This document shows positions 49,181 to 60,577 of a DNA stretch of 64,000 nucleotides, one piece after another. Source of the DNA: Streptomyces olivochromogenes (lineage in GTDB: Bacteria > Actinomycetota > Actinomycetes > Streptomycetales > Streptomycetaceae); NCBI RefSeq assembly GCF_001514115.1, contig NZ_KQ948454.1:355400-419399 (forward strand), in the 5' to 3' direction. The position numbers were made by a program, and so were the translations under genes. Position 1 is the first letter of the stretch. Each line of letters starts with the position of its first letter. A model generated the notes under the pieces. That model saw only the letters and a program-made list of their open reading frames with translations. It did not search any database and was not told the DNA's origin.

Positions 49181-49274
49181 TCGTGATGCACAGCAGCACG
49201 CCGGCGGCCAAGTAGCCGAGGAACAGCCAGAAGCCGCTCAGGACGAGCCAAATGACGTTCAGGATTGTCTTCAT
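49110..49274 (-). pseudogene. yccF: N-terminal part of chromosomal yccF, truncated by the element
   Basis: From ATG 49274: [39 protein letters not shown], then at about 49158 it passes into element DNA and stops at 49110 (54 residues in all). The ATG overlaps the htpX stop (ATGA), so yccF was the second gene of an htpX-yccF operon. Its continuation is at 39692-39982. Confidence 0.88.
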
Positions 49275-50134
49275 TGCTGGCGACCTGCCATCTGCTCGAG
49301 CCGGGCGATGCGCTCCGCCATCGGCGGGTGCGTGGAGAACATCTTCGACATTCCCTGGCCCGGGCGGAAGGGGTTGGCGATCATCATGTGGCTCGCGGTC
49401 TCGATGCGCGGCTCGGGAGGCAGCGGCAGTTGTTTGGTGCCCGCGTCGAGCTTGCGCAGGGCACTGGCGAGGGCGAGGGGGTCGCCGGTGAGCTGGGCGC
49501 CGGACGCGTCCGCCTCGTACTCCCTGGAGCGGCTGATGGCCAGCTGGATGAGGGACGCGGCGAGCGGACCCAGGATCATGATCAGCAGCATGCCGAGGAT
49601 GCCGGGGCCCTCGTCGTCGTTCGAACGGCCGACCGGGATCAGCCAGGCGAAATTCACCAGGAACATGATCACGGAGGCAAGGGCGCCCGCGACCGACGAG
49701 ATCAGGATGTCGCGGTTGTAGACATGGCTGAGCTCGTGGCCGATGACGCCGCGCAGCTCGCGCTCGTCCAGGATGCGCAGGATTCCCTCGGTGCAGCACA
49801 CCGCCGCGTTGCGCGGGTTGCGCCCCGTCGCGAACGCGTTCGGCGCTTCGGTCGGTGAGATGTACAGGCGCGGCATGGGCTGGCGGGCCTGGGTCGAGAG
49901 CTCCCGGACGATGCGGTACAGGGCCGGGGCCTCGAATTCGCTCACCGGGCGTGCGCGCATCGCGCGTAGAGCCAGTTTGTCGCTGTTCCAGTACGCGTAC
50001 GCGTTCGTCCCGATCGCGATGAACAGCGCGACGACGAGGCCGGTACGCCCGAAGAAGCTGCCGATGACGATGATGAGTGCGGACAGTCCCCCGAGGAGTA
50101 CGGCGGTCCTGAGCCCATTGTGCCGGCGGTGCAC
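49271..50134 (-). CDS. htpX: Membrane zinc metalloprotease HtpX
   Basis: 287 residues from GTG 50134 with GGAGGG 8 nt upstream; the standard HtpX length. Two N-terminal helices ([37 protein letters not shown]), catalytic HELSH at 133-137 in [14 protein letters not shown], two more helices, the glutamate ligand in [19 protein letters not shown], and C-terminal [13 protein letters not shown]. Degrades misfolded membrane proteins. Overlaps the start of yccF by 4 bp. Confidence 0.96.
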   Translation of the reverse strand: MHRRHNGLRTAVLLGGLSALIIVIGSFFGRTGLVVALFIAIGTNAYAYWNSDKLALRAMRARPVSEFEAPALYRIVRELSTQARQPMPRLYISPTEAPNAFATGRNPRNAAVCCTEGILRILDERELRGVIGHELSHVYNRDILISSVAGALASVIMFLVNFAWLIPVGRSNDDEGPGILGMLLIMILGPLAASLIQLAISRSREYEADASGAQLTGDPLALASALRKLDAGTKQLPLPPEPRIETASHMMIANPFRPGQGMSKMFSTHPPMAERIARLEQMAGRQQ

Positions 50135-50301
50135 GGTACGCCCTCCAAGTGGTGCGGCAGGGGAACCCTTTGCTTGCTGATATTGCTTCCACTTTTCAGT
50201 GGAACCTCCCGCACTGGTCAACGCCAGGCGGGGAGCACTAGTTCCCTTGCGCGCGCGACAGTGCACGTGGACCGTCCGGGTGACGGTCCTGGTGACGGGT
50301 C

Positions 50302-51801
50302 TCAGAACAGGCCGGTTGCGGAGAAGCGCAGGACCAGCTGGGGTGCTCCGGAGAGGGCGATGCCCAGGACGGCCGTCAGGGCGATGGCGGCGGTCAGCGG
50401 TGCCGGGACGCGGTGCTTCTCGGGCTCCCCCTCGGGGGCGCGGAAGAGCAGGGTCGTCCACTGGAGGTAGTAGAAGAGCGCGATCACGACGTTGACGGCC
50501 ATGACCACGGCCAGCCAGCCGAGCCCCGCGTCGACGGCCGCCGCGAAGACGGTGACCTTGGCGAAGAGCCCGATGATGCCCGGCGGCAGTCCCGCGAGGC
50601 AGAGCAGGAAGAAGCCGAGGATCAGCGCGGACAGGGGGCTCTTCGCGTACAGGCCCCGGTAGTCGCTGATGCGGTTCAGGGGGCTCGTACGGGCGACGAG
50701 GGCGGCCACGGCGAAGGCGCCCAGGTTCACCACCGCGTACATCAGGGCGTACGCGACGGTGGAGCCGATGGCCTTGTCGGCGTCCTTGGAGTAGGCGGCG
50801 GACGCGATCGGGACCAGGAGGTAGCCGGCCTGGCCGACGGAGGACCAGGCGAGGAGGCGGACCGCGCTGTACGCGCGCGTGGCCTGCTGGCGCAGGGCAG
50901 CGACGTTGCCGACGGTCATGGTGAGGGCGGCCAGCACGGCGAGCGCCGGGCCCCAGACGTCCCCGTACGAAGGAAGGGCGACGACGGTGACGAGGATCAG
51001 GCCGGAGAAGCCGACCGCCTTACCGACGACGGACAAGTAGGCGGCGACCGGCAAAGGCGCCCCTACGTAGGTGTCGGGCACCCAGAAGTGGAAGGGCACG
51101 GCGGCCGTCTTGAAGGCGAAGCCGACAAGGGTGAGGACGACGCCCGCCTGGGCGAGGGTGTGGAACTGTCCGTCGACGTGCTGGATCTTGTCCGCGATCT
51201 GGGTCAGGTAGAGGCTGCCGGTCGTCGCGTAGACAAAGCTGACGCCCATGAGACTGACGGCGGTCGCGGTGACGGAGGACAGGAAGAACTTCAGGGCCGC
51301 CTCGGAGGACTTCTTGTCGCCGCGTTTGATGCCGACGAGCGCGAAGGCTGGCAGTGAGGCGACTTCGAGGGCGACGATGAGTGTCGCGAGGTCGCGGGAG
51401 GCGGGCAGCAGGGCGGCGCCCGCGGCCGAGGAGAGCAACAGGAACCAGAACTCCCCTTCGGGGAGGCCCTTGTTGGCGTCCTTCAGGGCCGTGACCGACA
51501 GCAGAGCCGCCAGGAGCGCGCCGCCGAGGACCAGGAACTGGATGACGAGGGTGAAGCGGTCCGCCGTGTAGCTACAGGCGTGCGCGTCGCCCGTCAGACA
51601 GAAGGTGGCGCGGTCGCCGTCGCGGAGGGGCAGCAGCATCAGTGCGGACGCGGCGAGCCCCGCCACCGACACCCAGCCGAGTACCGCCTTCTTCTCCTCG
51701 CCGATGAAGAGGTCGGCGACGAGCACGACGAGTCCGACGACCGCGGCGAGGGTGGGCGGCGCGATCGCGAGCCAGTCGACGGACTGGACCAGGGAGCTCA
51801 T
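50302..51801 (-). CDS. nuoN: NADH-quinone oxidoreductase subunit N
   Basis: 499 residues from ATG 51801 ([20 protein letters not shown]), about 14 transmembrane helices. Antiporter-like subunit with conserved [15 protein letters not shown] (Glu of TM5), [20 protein letters not shown] (Lys and broken helix 7) and [17 protein letters not shown]. Proton-pumping arm of complex I. Its ATG overlaps the nuoM stop by 4 bp; last gene of the operon. Confidence 0.95.
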   Translation of the reverse strand: MSSLVQSVDWLAIAPPTLAAVVGLVVLVADLFIGEEKKAVLGWVSVAGLAASALMLLPLRDGDRATFCLTGDAHACSYTADRFTLVIQFLVLGGALLAALLSVTALKDANKGLPEGEFWFLLLSSAAGAALLPASRDLATLIVALEVASLPAFALVGIKRGDKKSSEAALKFFLSSVTATAVSLMGVSFVYATTGSLYLTQIADKIQHVDGQFHTLAQAGVVLTLVGFAFKTAAVPFHFWVPDTYVGAPLPVAAYLSVVGKAVGFSGLILVTVVALPSYGDVWGPALAVLAALTMTVGNVAALRQQATRAYSAVRLLAWSSVGQAGYLLVPIASAAYSKDADKAIGSTVAYALMYAVVNLGAFAVAALVARTSPLNRISDYRGLYAKSPLSALILGFFLLCLAGLPPGIIGLFAKVTVFAAAVDAGLGWLAVVMAVNVVIALFYYLQWTTLLFRAPEGEPEKHRVPAPLTAAIALTAVLGIALSGAPQLVLRFSATGLF

Positions 51802-53384
51802 CGGGTGCCTCCTGCGAGGAGCTGCTGTACGGCCGGGTCGGTCAGGCCGAGGAGGGCCTTGGGCCACAGGCCGGCGACGACGGTGAGGGCGACGAGCGGC
51901 GTCCAGGCCGCGAACTCGTAGCTCTGGACGTCGGCGAGCTTCGGCGCCTCCTGCCGCGGGGTCTCGCCCATGCACACACGGCGTACGACGACGAGCATGT
52001 ACGCGGCCGTGAGCAGCGTGCCGAAGGCGGCGATCGCCATGAACGTCAGATATGCGGGACGGCTGAGGTCGGCGGCGGGTTTGAACGCGCCGAACAGGGC
52101 CAGCATCTCGCCCCAGAATCCGGCGAGGCCCGGGAGCCCGAGCGAGGCGACGGCGGCGAAGGCGAGGAGGCCGCCGAGACGCGGAGCCTTGCCGTAGAGC
52201 GCGGCGCCGGTCCCCTCGGCGAGAGTGTCGAGGTCGGTGGTGCCCGTGCGGTCCTTCAGCGCCCCGACGAGGAAGAAGAGGAGTCCGGTGATGAGGCCGT
52301 GGGCGATGTTGGCGAACAGCGCGCCGTTCACGCCGGTCGGGGTCATCGTCGCGATGCCGAGCAGGACGAATCCCATGTGACCGACGGACGAGTACGCGAT
52401 GAGCCGCTTGAGATCGCCCTTCGCGCCCTGTTTCGCGAGGGCCAGGCAGGCCAGGGATCCGTAGATGATCCCGACCACGGCGAAGGCGGCGAGGTAGGGG
52501 GCGAAGGTGTGCATCCCGTCCGGCGCGACCGGCAGCAGAATCCGGACGAAACCGTACGTACCCATCTTCAGCAGTACACCGGCCAGCAGGACCGAGCCGA
52601 CGGTGGGCGCGGCGGTGTGGGCGTCCGGCAGCCAGCTGTGCAGCGGCCACATCGGCGTCTTGACCGCAAGCCCGATTCCGATCGCCAAAACGGCGATGAC
52701 CTGCACGGATGTGGTCAGCGACCGGCCGTTGTCAGTGGCGAGTGCCACCATGTCGAATGTGCCCGCCTTGATTCCGATCAGGAGCAGGCCCAGCAGCATG
52801 ACGACCGAACCGAGCAGTGTGAAGAGGATGAACTTCCAGGCCGCGGCCTGGCGCTGCGCACCGCCCCACCGGGCGATGAGGAAGTACATCGGGATGAGCA
52901 CCATCTCGAACGCGAGGAAGAACAGCAGCAGATCGAGGACGGCGAAGGTCGCGAGGGTGCCGGACTCGAGGACGAGCAGCAGTGCGACGAAGGCCTTCGG
53001 GGTCGGCCCGGCGGGCATCTTGAAGTAGCTGTAGAGCGCGCAGAGGAAGGTCAGCAGCGCGGTCAGGACCAGAAGGGGGAGGGAAATGCCGTCGATGCCG
53101 AGGTGGATCCGCACGTCGAGTGCGGGGATCCAGCTGATGTCCGTCGTGGCCTGCATCCGCTGTGCCTTGGCCGGGGTGTCGTGGTCGAAGCCGAGCGCGA
53201 GGACGATCGCGGCGATGAGCACCACGCCGGTGACGATCACGCCGTGCCGCAGCACGGCCTGGTCCGGTGACTTCCCCTTCAGTCCGGGCGGCGCTGGCAG
53301 GAGAGCGGCGGCGGCGCCGATGAGCGGCCCGACGACGATCAACGCAAGAAGAATCTGCATCACGGATTCACTGATATCGATCAC
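51798..53384 (-). CDS. nuoM: NADH-quinone oxidoreductase subunit M
   Basis: 528 residues from GTG 53384; an ATG eight codons later is the alternative. About 14 transmembrane helices; LAFEMVLIPMYFLIARWGG, IGIGLAVKTPMWPLHSWLPD and IAYSSVGHMGFVLLGIATM are the antiporter signatures with the Glu and Lys residues of the proton channel. Six bases separate it from the nuoL stop. Confidence 0.95.
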   Translation of the reverse strand: MIDISESVMQILLALIVVGPLIGAAAALLPAPPGLKGKSPDQAVLRHGVIVTGVVLIAAIVLALGFDHDTPAKAQRMQATTDISWIPALDVRIHLGIDGISLPLLVLTALLTFLCALYSYFKMPAGPTPKAFVALLLVLESGTLATFAVLDLLLFFLAFEMVLIPMYFLIARWGGAQRQAAAWKFILFTLLGSVVMLLGLLLIGIKAGTFDMVALATDNGRSLTTSVQVIAVLAIGIGLAVKTPMWPLHSWLPDAHTAAPTVGSVLLAGVLLKMGTYGFVRILLPVAPDGMHTFAPYLAAFAVVGIIYGSLACLALAKQGAKGDLKRLIAYSSVGHMGFVLLGIATMTPTGVNGALFANIAHGLITGLLFFLVGALKDRTGTTDLDTLAEGTGAALYGKAPRLGGLLAFAAVASLGLPGLAGFWGEMLALFGAFKPAADLSRPAYLTFMAIAAFGTLLTAAYMLVVVRRVCMGETPRQEAPKLADVQSYEFAAWTPLVALTVVAGLWPKALLGLTDPAVQQLLAGGTR

Positions 53385-53390
53385 GCCTGC

Positions 53391-55382
53391 TCACGCTCCC
53401 GTGGCGACGAGGAGGGCGGCGACCACCAGGACGACGGTGCCGGCGAGCAGCGCGCTCACATAGGTCTGCACATTGCCGGTCTGCGCGCGCCGTACGGCAG
53501 CGCCGAGCAGGCGGGGTAGGGCGGCGGCACCGCGTACGTAGGTGTCGACGACCTCACGGTCGAGGAACCGGACGAGGGCGGCTCCGGCCTGGACGGGGCG
53601 GACGAACAGCACGTTGTACACGGCGTCGAGGTGGAATCCGACGGCCGCGTGCCGGTGCAGCGGGCCGAGCAGCAGCCGGCCGGGATCCGCCGGGTCGGCG
53701 GCGTAGGCCACGTCTCCGAACGCGGGCGCGTGACTGGCGATCGCCTCGGCCTCCACCACCCCGGCGTCGGCGTCGGGGTGGGCCGCGACCGCACCCAGTG
53801 GGATGCGGGGAGCCAGCGCGGTGGTGTGCCGCCAGGCTCCGTAGGTGATGATCCCGCCGACCAGGGCGAGCCCCGTGCCGAGGACGGAGGTGGTGAGGAC
53901 CGGTGTCAGGTCGCGGCCGTCGAACCAGTCGGGCAGTGGGCCGTACGCGAGCCCGAAGGCGAGGGAGGGGACGGCGAGCACCCACAGCACGGCGGTCATG
54001 CTGCGCGGCTCCTTGCCGTGGTCGGGGGCCTCTACGCCCCGGCCGTGGAAGGTCAGCAGCCACAGCCGGGTCGCGTACGCGGCGGTGAGTACGGCGGTGA
54101 CCAGACCGGCGACGAGGACGATCCAGCCCGCGGAGCCGGGGGCGTGTTCGGTGTGGCCGGTGGCGACGTGCTCGGCTGCGCCGAGGACGGCCTCCTTGGA
54201 GAAGAAGCCGCTGAACGGCGGGATCGCGGCGAGCGCGAGCAGCGCCACGGTCATCGTCCAGTAGGCGTCCGGGACGCGGGATCGCAGGCCTGTCATGCGG
54301 GACATGACGGCCAGCGAGTTGGTGCCGGAGGCGTGGATGATCACGCCGGCGGCGAGGAACAGCAGCGCCTTGAAGGCGCCGTGGGACAGGAGGTGGAAGA
54401 CGGCGGCACCGCGGTCGCCGACGGCTAGGGCGCCGGCCATATAGCCGAGCTGGCCGATGGTCGAGTACGCGAGGACCCGCTTGATGTCGTCCTGGGCGAG
54501 TGCGGCGAGTGCCGAGCCCGCCATCGTGACGGCGGCCATGACGGCGAGGACCACCATCGCGGCCGAGGATGCCTGGAAGACGGGGAGGAGCCTGGCGACG
54601 AAGTAGATACCGGCGGCGACCATCGTCGCGGCGTGGATCAGGGCGGAGACGGGTGTCGGGCCCGCCATCGCGTCGGGCAGCCAGGTGTGGAGCGGGAACA
54701 GCGCCGACTTGCCCGCCACGCCGGCGAGGAGCAGCAGGGCGATCAGCGTCGGATGGTGCAGTCCGCCGCTCGCGACGGTGCCGAGGACCGTGGTGATGCG
54801 GAAGGACCCGGCGTCGGTGCCCAGGGCGAACAGACCGATGAGGAAGGGGACGTCGCCGAGTTTGGTGACCAGGAAGGCCTTGATCGAGGCGGCGCGGGCC
54901 TCGGGGGTCTCCCAGTAGTGGCCGACCAGGAAGTACGAGCAGATGCCCATGACCTCCCAGCCGACCAGGAGCACGATCAGGTCGCCGGAGTAGACGACGA
55001 GCAGCATCGCGGAGGTGAAGAGGGAGACGAGAGCGGCGTACGAGGGGTAGCGCGGGTCGTCGCGCAGGTAGCCCGTCGAGTAGATCTGCACGCAGGAGGC
55101 GACGACGCCGACGAGTACGGCGACGAGGGCGGCGAAGCCGTCGATGTGCAGGGCGAGTTCGATCGGGACCGAGCCGGTGGGCGTCAGTTCGGTGGCCGCG
55201 TTGATGGCCTGGCCGCCGCCCTGGCGCACAGCGACCAGCACGGCGAGGACGAGCGAGGTGAGGGACGGGAGTACCGCGAGGGGGCGGACGTAGCCGGGGG
55301 CCGTGCGGCCCAGGAGGAGTCCGGCCGCGGCGCCCAGGAACGGAAGGAGGGGGACAAGGACGGCGAGGGTGGTCGTGGTCAC
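53391..55382 (-). CDS. nuoL: NADH-quinone oxidoreductase subunit L
   Basis: 663 residues: longest antiporter-like subunit with a C-terminal extension holding the lateral helix. Signatures [60 protein letters not shown] and [19 protein letters not shown] are all present. ATG 55382 overlaps the nuoK stop. Confidence 0.96.
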   Translation of the reverse strand: MTTTTLAVLVPLLPFLGAAAGLLLGRTAPGYVRPLAVLPSLTSLVLAVLVAVRQGGGQAINAATELTPTGSVPIELALHIDGFAALVAVLVGVVASCVQIYSTGYLRDDPRYPSYAALVSLFTSAMLLVVYSGDLIVLLVGWEVMGICSYFLVGHYWETPEARAASIKAFLVTKLGDVPFLIGLFALGTDAGSFRITTVLGTVASGGLHHPTLIALLLLAGVAGKSALFPLHTWLPDAMAGPTPVSALIHAATMVAAGIYFVARLLPVFQASSAAMVVLAVMAAVTMAGSALAALAQDDIKRVLAYSTIGQLGYMAGALAVGDRGAAVFHLLSHGAFKALLFLAAGVIIHASGTNSLAVMSRMTGLRSRVPDAYWTMTVALLALAAIPPFSGFFSKEAVLGAAEHVATGHTEHAPGSAGWIVLVAGLVTAVLTAAYATRLWLLTFHGRGVEAPDHGKEPRSMTAVLWVLAVPSLAFGLAYGPLPDWFDGRDLTPVLTTSVLGTGLALVGGIITYGAWRHTTALAPRIPLGAVAAHPDADAGVVEAEAIASHAPAFGDVAYAADPADPGRLLLGPLHRHAAVGFHLDAVYNVLFVRPVQAGAALVRFLDREVVDTYVRGAAALPRLLGAAVRRAQTGNVQTYVSALLAGTVVLVVAALLVATGA

Positions 55383-55777
55383 GCGGTGGCCTCAGCCTTC
55401 TCGTCTCCCGTGACGGGGGCTTCTTCGGTGCCGTCGCCGCGGGAGTCGTCCGGGGCGGGGCCCTCGGCGGTGTCGCGGAGCTTGTCGATGTCCGAGGTGC
55501 CGCGGCCCCGGTAGACGGCGAGGACGATCGCCAGACCGATGCCGATCTCGGCGGCCGCGATGGCGATGGTGAACAGGGTCAGGGCCTGGCCGGAGTGGAG
55601 CGTGTCGCGGGCGGTCCTGGAGAGCCAGACGTCGAAGGCGACGAGGTTCAGGTTGACGGCGTTGAGCATGAGCTCGACGGACATCAGGACCAGGATCGCG
55701 TTGCGTCGCGCGAGGACTCCGTACAGGCCGGTGCAGAAGAGGAGGGCGGAGAGCACGGCGGGATAGGCGAGGTGCAT
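55379..55777 (-). CDS. nuoK: NADH-quinone oxidoreductase subunit K
   Basis: 132 residues from ATG 55777. Three helices; [17 protein letters not shown] carries the conserved Glu in helix 2, and [18 protein letters not shown] the second in helix 3. The last 35 residues form an acidic Asp/Glu-rich tail ([20 protein letters not shown]) beyond the usual roughly 100-residue subunit. Overlaps nuoJ and nuoL by 4 bp. Confidence 0.95.
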   Translation of the reverse strand: MHLAYPAVLSALLFCTGLYGVLARRNAILVLMSVELMLNAVNLNLVAFDVWLSRTARDTLHSGQALTLFTIAIAAAEIGIGLAIVLAVYRGRGTSDIDKLRDTAEGPAPDDSRGDGTEEAPVTGDEKAEATA

Positions 55778-56430
55778 CAGCGGGTCCCTTCCTTCTCGCT
55801 CCGGCGGCTCTGGGCACCCGCGGGGGTGGCAGCGTCCGCGGGGGTGGTCGCGTCCGCCTTCGCCTTGCGGGAGAGGACGATCGCGCCGACCAGGGCGGCG
55901 AGAAGGAGGACGGAGAGGGCCTCGAAGGGGAGGACCCAGTTCTGGAAGAGGCTCGCTCCGGTGACCTCGGTGGAGCCTGCGGCGGGGCCCTTCAGGTCGA
56001 CCCAGGTGGTGCGGAAGGCGTCCACGACCACCCAGACAAGGGCGGCAGCCGCGGCGACGGCCACAGTGAGGGCGACCCAGCGGTTGCCCGAGTCGGCGTC
56101 CGGGGAGCGGCCGATCGGCGCCTTGGTGAGCATCAGACCGAACAGAAGGAGGACGACGACGGAACCGACGTAGATGAGGACCTGCACCCAGGCGATGAAC
56201 TCGGCCGTGAGCAGGAGGTACTCGACGGCGAGGCCGCCGAGCGCCATCACCAGCCACAGGGCGGCGTGCACCAGCTGCTTGGTGGTGACGGTGACGATCG
56301 CGGCGCCGAAGGTGACCAGGCCGACGAGGAGGAAGGCGATCTCGACGCCCGTCGGGGAGAGGAAGCCGTGGCTCTCGGCGGCGGTGGTCGTGGCCCGCGC
56401 CGCGGCGGCCGTGGCTGCTGCGAGGCTCAC
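55777..56430 (-). CDS. nuoJ: NADH-quinone oxidoreductase subunit J
   Basis: 217 residues from GTG 56430, five transmembrane helices; [40 protein letters not shown] and [10 protein letters not shown] are the family blocks (TM3 pi-bulge region). The polar C-terminal 25 residues are poorly conserved. Overlaps nuoI by 4 bp. Confidence 0.95.
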   Translation of the reverse strand: MSLAAATAAAARATTTAAESHGFLSPTGVEIAFLLVGLVTFGAAIVTVTTKQLVHAALWLVMALGGLAVEYLLLTAEFIAWVQVLIYVGSVVVLLLFGLMLTKAPIGRSPDADSGNRWVALTVAVAAAAALVWVVVDAFRTTWVDLKGPAAGSTEVTGASLFQNWVLPFEALSVLLLAALVGAIVLSRKAKADATTPADAATPAGAQSRRSEKEGTR

Positions 56431-57167
56431 GACGCACCGTCCTGCGGGTCGGAGGGCTTGGAGGACTCGGGCGTGTCCGTGGGCGTGTCTGTGGTACTGC
56501 CCGTGGTCGTGTCTGTGGTACTGCCCGTGGTCGTAGTCGTGCCGCCGGCCGGGGGTTCGGGCTGGGCAGCCTGTTCGGCTGTCCGTGCCGCGAGTTCGGC
56601 TGCCTCGGCTGCCGTGGCTGCCTCGGCGGCGAGTTTGTCGGCGGTTTTGCGGGCAGCGACCAGTTCCTTCGGTTCCTCGGCGCCGGGGTCGAGGGCGGGC
56701 GGGGCCGGAACCGTCCACATCCACTCGCGGAGCTTGTCGCGCTCGTGGGTGAGTTCGTGGATGTCGGTCTCCGCGTACTCGAACTCCGGGGACCAGAACA
56801 GCGCGTCGAAAGGACAGACCTCGATGCAGATACCGCAGTACATGCACAGGGAGAAGTCGATGGCGAAGCGGTCGAGGACGTTGCGGCTGCGCTCGCGGCC
56901 ACCGGGGGCGGCCGGCGGGACCGTCTCCTTGTGGGAGTCGATGTAGATGCACCAGTCCGGGCACTCGCGGGCGCACAGCATGCAGACCGTGCAGTTCTCC
57001 TCGAACAGCCCGATGACGCCGCGGGAGCGGGGCGGGAGTTCGGGCTGGGCGTCCGGGTACTGCGCGGTGACGGTCTTCTTCGTCATCGTGCGGAGGGTGA
57101 CGGCCAGGCCCTTGGCGAGTCCGGAGCCAGGAATGCGGGAACGGGTGGGCGGGAGAGGCTCAGCCAT
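56427..57167 (-). CDS. nuoI: NADH-quinone oxidoreductase subunit I (two 4Fe-4S clusters)
   Basis: 246 residues from ATG 57167. Two ferredoxin motifs [12 protein letters not shown] and [12 protein letters not shown] bind clusters N6a/N6b that link to NuoB. The C-terminal roughly 75 residues are a low-complexity Ala/Glu then Thr-rich tail with a repeat ([20 protein letters not shown]). A second ATG at codon 28 precedes the conserved region. Separated by 2 bp from nuoH. Confidence 0.95.
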   Translation of the reverse strand: MAEPLPPTRSRIPGSGLAKGLAVTLRTMTKKTVTAQYPDAQPELPPRSRGVIGLFEENCTVCMLCARECPDWCIYIDSHKETVPPAAPGGRERSRNVLDRFAIDFSLCMYCGICIEVCPFDALFWSPEFEYAETDIHELTHERDKLREWMWTVPAPPALDPGAEEPKELVAARKTADKLAAEAATAAEAAELAARTAEQAAQPEPPAGGTTTTTGSTTDTTTGSTTDTPTDTPESSKPSDPQDGAS

Positions 57168-57169
57168 GG

Positions 57170-58138
57170 TTACGAGATCACCACCTTGACGATGCCGGTG
57201 AGGGCGATCTGGGCGAGAGAGAGGGGGATGAGGAGGGTCCAGGAGAGTTTCTGGAGCTGGTCCTCGCGCAGACGGGGGTAGGTGACGCGCAGCCAGATCA
57301 CGACGAAGGCGAGGAGGGCCGCCTTCAGAAGGGTCCAGACCCAGCCGAGGCCGTCGGCACCCCACGGGCCGTGCCAGCCGCCCAGGAAGAGGACGGTGGT
57401 CAGACCGCACAGGACGACGATTCCGGCGTACTCGGCGAGGAGGAAGAGCGCGAAGCGCAGCCCGGTGTACTCGGTGTACGCGCCGAAGATGATCTCCGAG
57501 TCGGCGACGGGCATGTCGAAGGGCGGGCGCTGGAGTTCGGCGAGGCCCGCCACGAAGAAGACGACCGCGCCGACGAGCTGCCAGGGCACCCACCACCACT
57601 CGAAGGCGGCGACGATGCCGGGCAGGGAGACCGTGCCGGCCGCCATCGCGACGGAGGCGGCGGTCAGCAGCATCGGGAGTTCGTACGCGAGGAGCTGTGC
57701 GGCGGTGCGCAGGCCGCCGAGAAGGGAGAACTTGTTGGCCGAGGCCCAGCCCGCCATGAGCGAGCCGAGGACGCCCACGCCCATCACGGCGAGAACGAAG
57801 AAGATGCCCGCGTCGACGACCTGGCCGACGGCGCCCTCACCCGGGCCGATCGGGATGGCGAGGAGGACGAGAAGGTACGGGAGAAGGGCGACGGCGGGGG
57901 CGAGCTGGAAGATACGGCGGTCCGCACCCGCGGGGACGATGTCTTCCTTCTGCGCGAACTTCACACCGTCCGCGACGAGTTGGGCCCAGCCGTGGAAGCC
58001 GCCCGCATACATCGGGCCGAGTCGGCCCTGCATGTGGGCCATCACCTTGTGCTCGGTCTGACCGACGATCAGGGGGAACGTCAGGAACACGACGAAGACG
58101 ACGAGGAGGCGTAGGGCGACGTCGAGAGCGTCGTTCAC
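57170..58138 (-). CDS. nuoH: NADH-quinone oxidoreductase subunit H
   Basis: 322 residues from GTG 58138, eight transmembrane helices. Contains the quinone-channel blocks [81 protein letters not shown] and [21 protein letters not shown] overlap with the nuoC stop. Directly follows nuoC; nuoD, E, F and G, which normally lie here, are absent. Confidence 0.95.
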   Translation of the reverse strand: MNDALDVALRLLVVFVVFLTFPLIVGQTEHKVMAHMQGRLGPMYAGGFHGWAQLVADGVKFAQKEDIVPAGADRRIFQLAPAVALLPYLLVLLAIPIGPGEGAVGQVVDAGIFFVLAVMGVGVLGSLMAGWASANKFSLLGGLRTAAQLLAYELPMLLTAASVAMAAGTVSLPGIVAAFEWWWVPWQLVGAVVFFVAGLAELQRPPFDMPVADSEIIFGAYTEYTGLRFALFLLAEYAGIVVLCGLTTVLFLGGWHGPWGADGLGWVWTLLKAALLAFVVIWLRVTYPRLREDQLQKLSWTLLIPLSLAQIALTGIVKVVIS

Positions 58139-59490
58139 TGCGTGCCTCCGGCTGGGTTTCTGGGGGTGGGGTCTTCGGGCGTGGGGTCTTCGGGGGCGGG
58201 GTCTTCGGGCGTGGGGTCTTCGGGAGTGGGGTCTTCGGGAGTGGGGGTGGAGTCGGAGTGCGAGCCGGGGTCCGACTCGGAGTCCGGCTCGGGGGACGCC
58301 GGGGGTTTCGAGGTGGCTTCGGGGTCCGGACTCGGGGCAGCTGCGGGCTCCGGGGCGACCCCCGGCTCCGACTCCGACCTGGACTCCTGCTTCGACTCCT
58401 GCTTCGGCGCTTGCTCCTCCGCTTGCTCCTGCGCCTGTTCCTGCGCTTGTTCCTGCGCCTGCTGCGGCTCGTCGAACGCGGGGCGGGCGTGGTGCCACGG
58501 GGCGTCGGAGCTGCGCGGCGTTGCGGCAGCGGGCGGCTGCTCGGCGGCCTGTGTCCTTTGTGTCGCCGAGCCCTGGCTCGCGCTGCGCGCCCGGCGAGGG
58601 CCGGCGGGAGGCGTCGGCTCGGCGGTCCCCGGGGCCGCGGGGGCGGCTGTCGAAGTCGGCTGTTCGTCGGCGGCCGGGGCCTCGGTCTGCTGGCTGGCCG
58701 AGCCCTGGCTGGCGCTGCGCGCCCGGCGAGGGGACGTGGGGGCCTGCGCACCGGCAGCGGCAGCAGTGGTCGCAGTGGTGGCACCGGCGGCGGGACCGGC
58801 TCCCGTGTCGCCAGTGGTCGTGGTCTGGCTTGCCGAGCCCTCGCCCGCCGTGCGGGCCCGCCGTACCGGGCGGTCGCCCGCGGCTCGGGCCGCTCCGCGC
58901 GCCGGGCGGGCGGGGGCCGGGGGGAGTTGGCCCTTCAGGGGGCCCCATTCGTTGGGGTCGGGTACGCCGGGCGGAAGCATCTGGCGGCGCTTGGGGCCGC
59001 CGTGATCGGACTCTCCCGGCTCCTTCGCACCGGGCCAGGCCTTGGCGACGCGGGCGGCGAGGACGAAGTCCTTGCGGAGGGGGTGGCCTTCGAAGCCCTC
59101 GGGGAGAAGAAGGGGGTCGAGGCCCGGGTGGCCCTCGAAGGTGACGCCGAACATCTCGTGGGTCTCGCGCTCGTGCCAGCCGGCGCCGGCGTACACGGAG
59201 ACCGCCGTGGCCAGGACAGGTTCCGAGTGTGGGACGGTCGTACGGACGAGGAGGCGGCGTACGGGAGACAGGGCCACCACGTGCGCGGCGACGCGGAAGC
59301 CCGTGCCGGGTTCGTCGACGGCGCTCAGCCAGTCGAAGTAGGTGCAGCCCAGCGAGTCGCGCGCGGTCTCCAGGGCGGAGATCCAGGCAGTCGGCGGTAC
59401 GTCGACCGTCAGGACCTCGTACGACTCCTCGGCCGTGGCCTCCGGGCCGAAGAGCTCCTCGACGGGGGCGGGCAGCCAGCCGACGGTCAT
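58135..59490 (-). CDS. nuoC: NADH-quinone oxidoreductase subunit C with long low-complexity tail
   Basis: 451 residues from ATG 59490. Residues 1-190 are NuoC (30-kDa subunit): [55 protein letters not shown]. The other roughly 260 residues are repetitive: [13 protein letters not shown] blocks, [19 protein letters not shown], an acidic Ser/Glu region and [16 protein letters not shown] repeats. The tail more than doubles the subunit. Not fused to NuoD. Overlaps nuoB and nuoH by 4 bp each. Confidence 0.93.
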   Translation of the reverse strand: MTVGWLPAPVEELFGPEATAEESYEVLTVDVPPTAWISALETARDSLGCTYFDWLSAVDEPGTGFRVAAHVVALSPVRRLLVRTTVPHSEPVLATAVSVYAGAGWHERETHEMFGVTFEGHPGLDPLLLPEGFEGHPLRKDFVLAARVAKAWPGAKEPGESDHGGPKRRQMLPPGVPDPNEWGPLKGQLPPAPARPARGAARAAGDRPVRRARTAGEGSASQTTTTGDTGAGPAAGATTATTAAAAGAQAPTSPRRARSASQGSASQQTEAPAADEQPTSTAAPAAPGTAEPTPPAGPRRARSASQGSATQRTQAAEQPPAAATPRSSDAPWHHARPAFDEPQQAQEQAQEQAQEQAEEQAPKQESKQESRSESEPGVAPEPAAAPSPDPEATSKPPASPEPDSESDPGSHSDSTPTPEDPTPEDPTPEDPAPEDPTPEDPTPRNPAGGTQ

Positions 59491-60173
59491 CGGTCCTCCC
59501 CCACGGCGGGCGGACGCACCAGGCCTCTCTGGAGGGCGGCGGCCGACGGACGCGGCGAGGAGCTGTAGCGCTCCCCCAGCGACTCCCGGGCGATCTTCTC
59601 CTGGAGCTTGAGGATGCCCTGCAGCAGCGCTTCGGGGCGGGGCGGGCACCCGGGGACGTAGACGTCCACCGGGATGATCTGGTCGACGCCCTTGGTGACG
59701 GAGTAGGAGTCCCAGTACGGGCCGCCGCAGTTGGAGCACGCGCCGAAGGAGATGACGTACTTCGGCTCGGGCATCTGCTCGTAGAGGCGCTTGACGGCCG
59801 GGGCCATCTTGTCCGTGACCGTGCCGGAGACGACCATCAGGTCGGCCTGGCGCGGGCCCGGTGCGAACGGGATCACGCCGAGCCGGATGAAGTCGTGGCG
59901 GGCCATCGACGCGGCGATGAACTCGATCGCGCAGCAGGCGAGGCCGAAGTTGAAGACCCAGAGCGAGTAGCGGCGGCCCCAGTTCAGGACCACCTTCATC
60001 GGCTCCGGGGCCAGCCGGGAGAGCACACCGAGCCGCTTCGGCTCGGGAAGCAGCACCGGCTCAGCAAGCACCACCGGTTCGGGCAGCGCCACCGGTTCGG
60101 ACAGCACCGGCTCGGGCAGCGGCGCCGGCTCGGAGGGCGTCGAGGGGGTCACGTCCGAGGGGGTCACGTCCAT
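59487..60173 (-). CDS. nuoB: NADH-quinone oxidoreductase subunit B (cluster N2)
   Basis: 228 residues from ATG 60173. Residues 1-45 are an extra Pro/Glu/Val repeat region (PEPV units), then the core with [23 protein letters not shown] and [14 protein letters not shown], providing the four Cys ligands of N2, the last cluster before quinone. Its first 10 bp overlap nuoA. Confidence 0.95.
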   Translation of the reverse strand: MDVTPSDVTPSTPSEPAPLPEPVLSEPVALPEPVVLAEPVLLPEPKRLGVLSRLAPEPMKVVLNWGRRYSLWVFNFGLACCAIEFIAASMARHDFIRLGVIPFAPGPRQADLMVVSGTVTDKMAPAVKRLYEQMPEPKYVISFGACSNCGGPYWDSYSVTKGVDQIIPVDVYVPGCPPRPEALLQGILKLQEKIARESLGERYSSSPRPSAAALQRGLVRPPAVGEDR

Positions 60174-60577
60174 GTCAGGACGCCCTTCTTGTATGCGTAC
60201 AGCAGGCCCACGGCCAGGAAGCCGAGGAAGATGAACATCTCCACGAGGGTGGCCGCGCCGTAGCCGGGCGCGGCGAAGACGGTCGCCCAGGGGAAGAGGA
60301 AGATCGAGTCGACGGCGAAGATGACGTAGAGGAAGGCGTAGACGTAGTAGCGGACCTGGGTGTGGGCCCAGCCCTCGCCGACGGGGTCGACGCCGCACTC
60401 GTATGTCAGGAGTTTCTCGGGGGTCGGGACCACCGGCCGCAGCAGGCGGCCCGCCCCGAAGGCGACGGCGACGAAGAGCACGCCGACGACGGCGAGCAGT
60501 CCGACGACCGAGTACGACTGGAAGTAGCCCGCCGCGACGACGGCCCCGGTTGCCGTGACAACGGTCGGTTCCGGCAC
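60164..60577 (-). CDS. nuoA: NADH-quinone oxidoreductase subunit A
   Basis: 137 residues, three transmembrane helices; [20 protein letters not shown] and the [20 protein letters not shown] segments define NuoA, with the YECG motif in the loop at the quinone site. First gene of the ten-gene operon; longer than usual at its N-terminus. Confidence 0.95.
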   Translation of the reverse strand: MPEPTVVTATGAVVAAGYFQSYSVVGLLAVVGVLFVAVAFGAGRLLRPVVPTPEKLLTYECGVDPVGEGWAHTQVRYYVYAFLYVIFAVDSIFLFPWATVFAAPGYGAATLVEMFIFLGFLAVGLLYAYKKGVLTWT

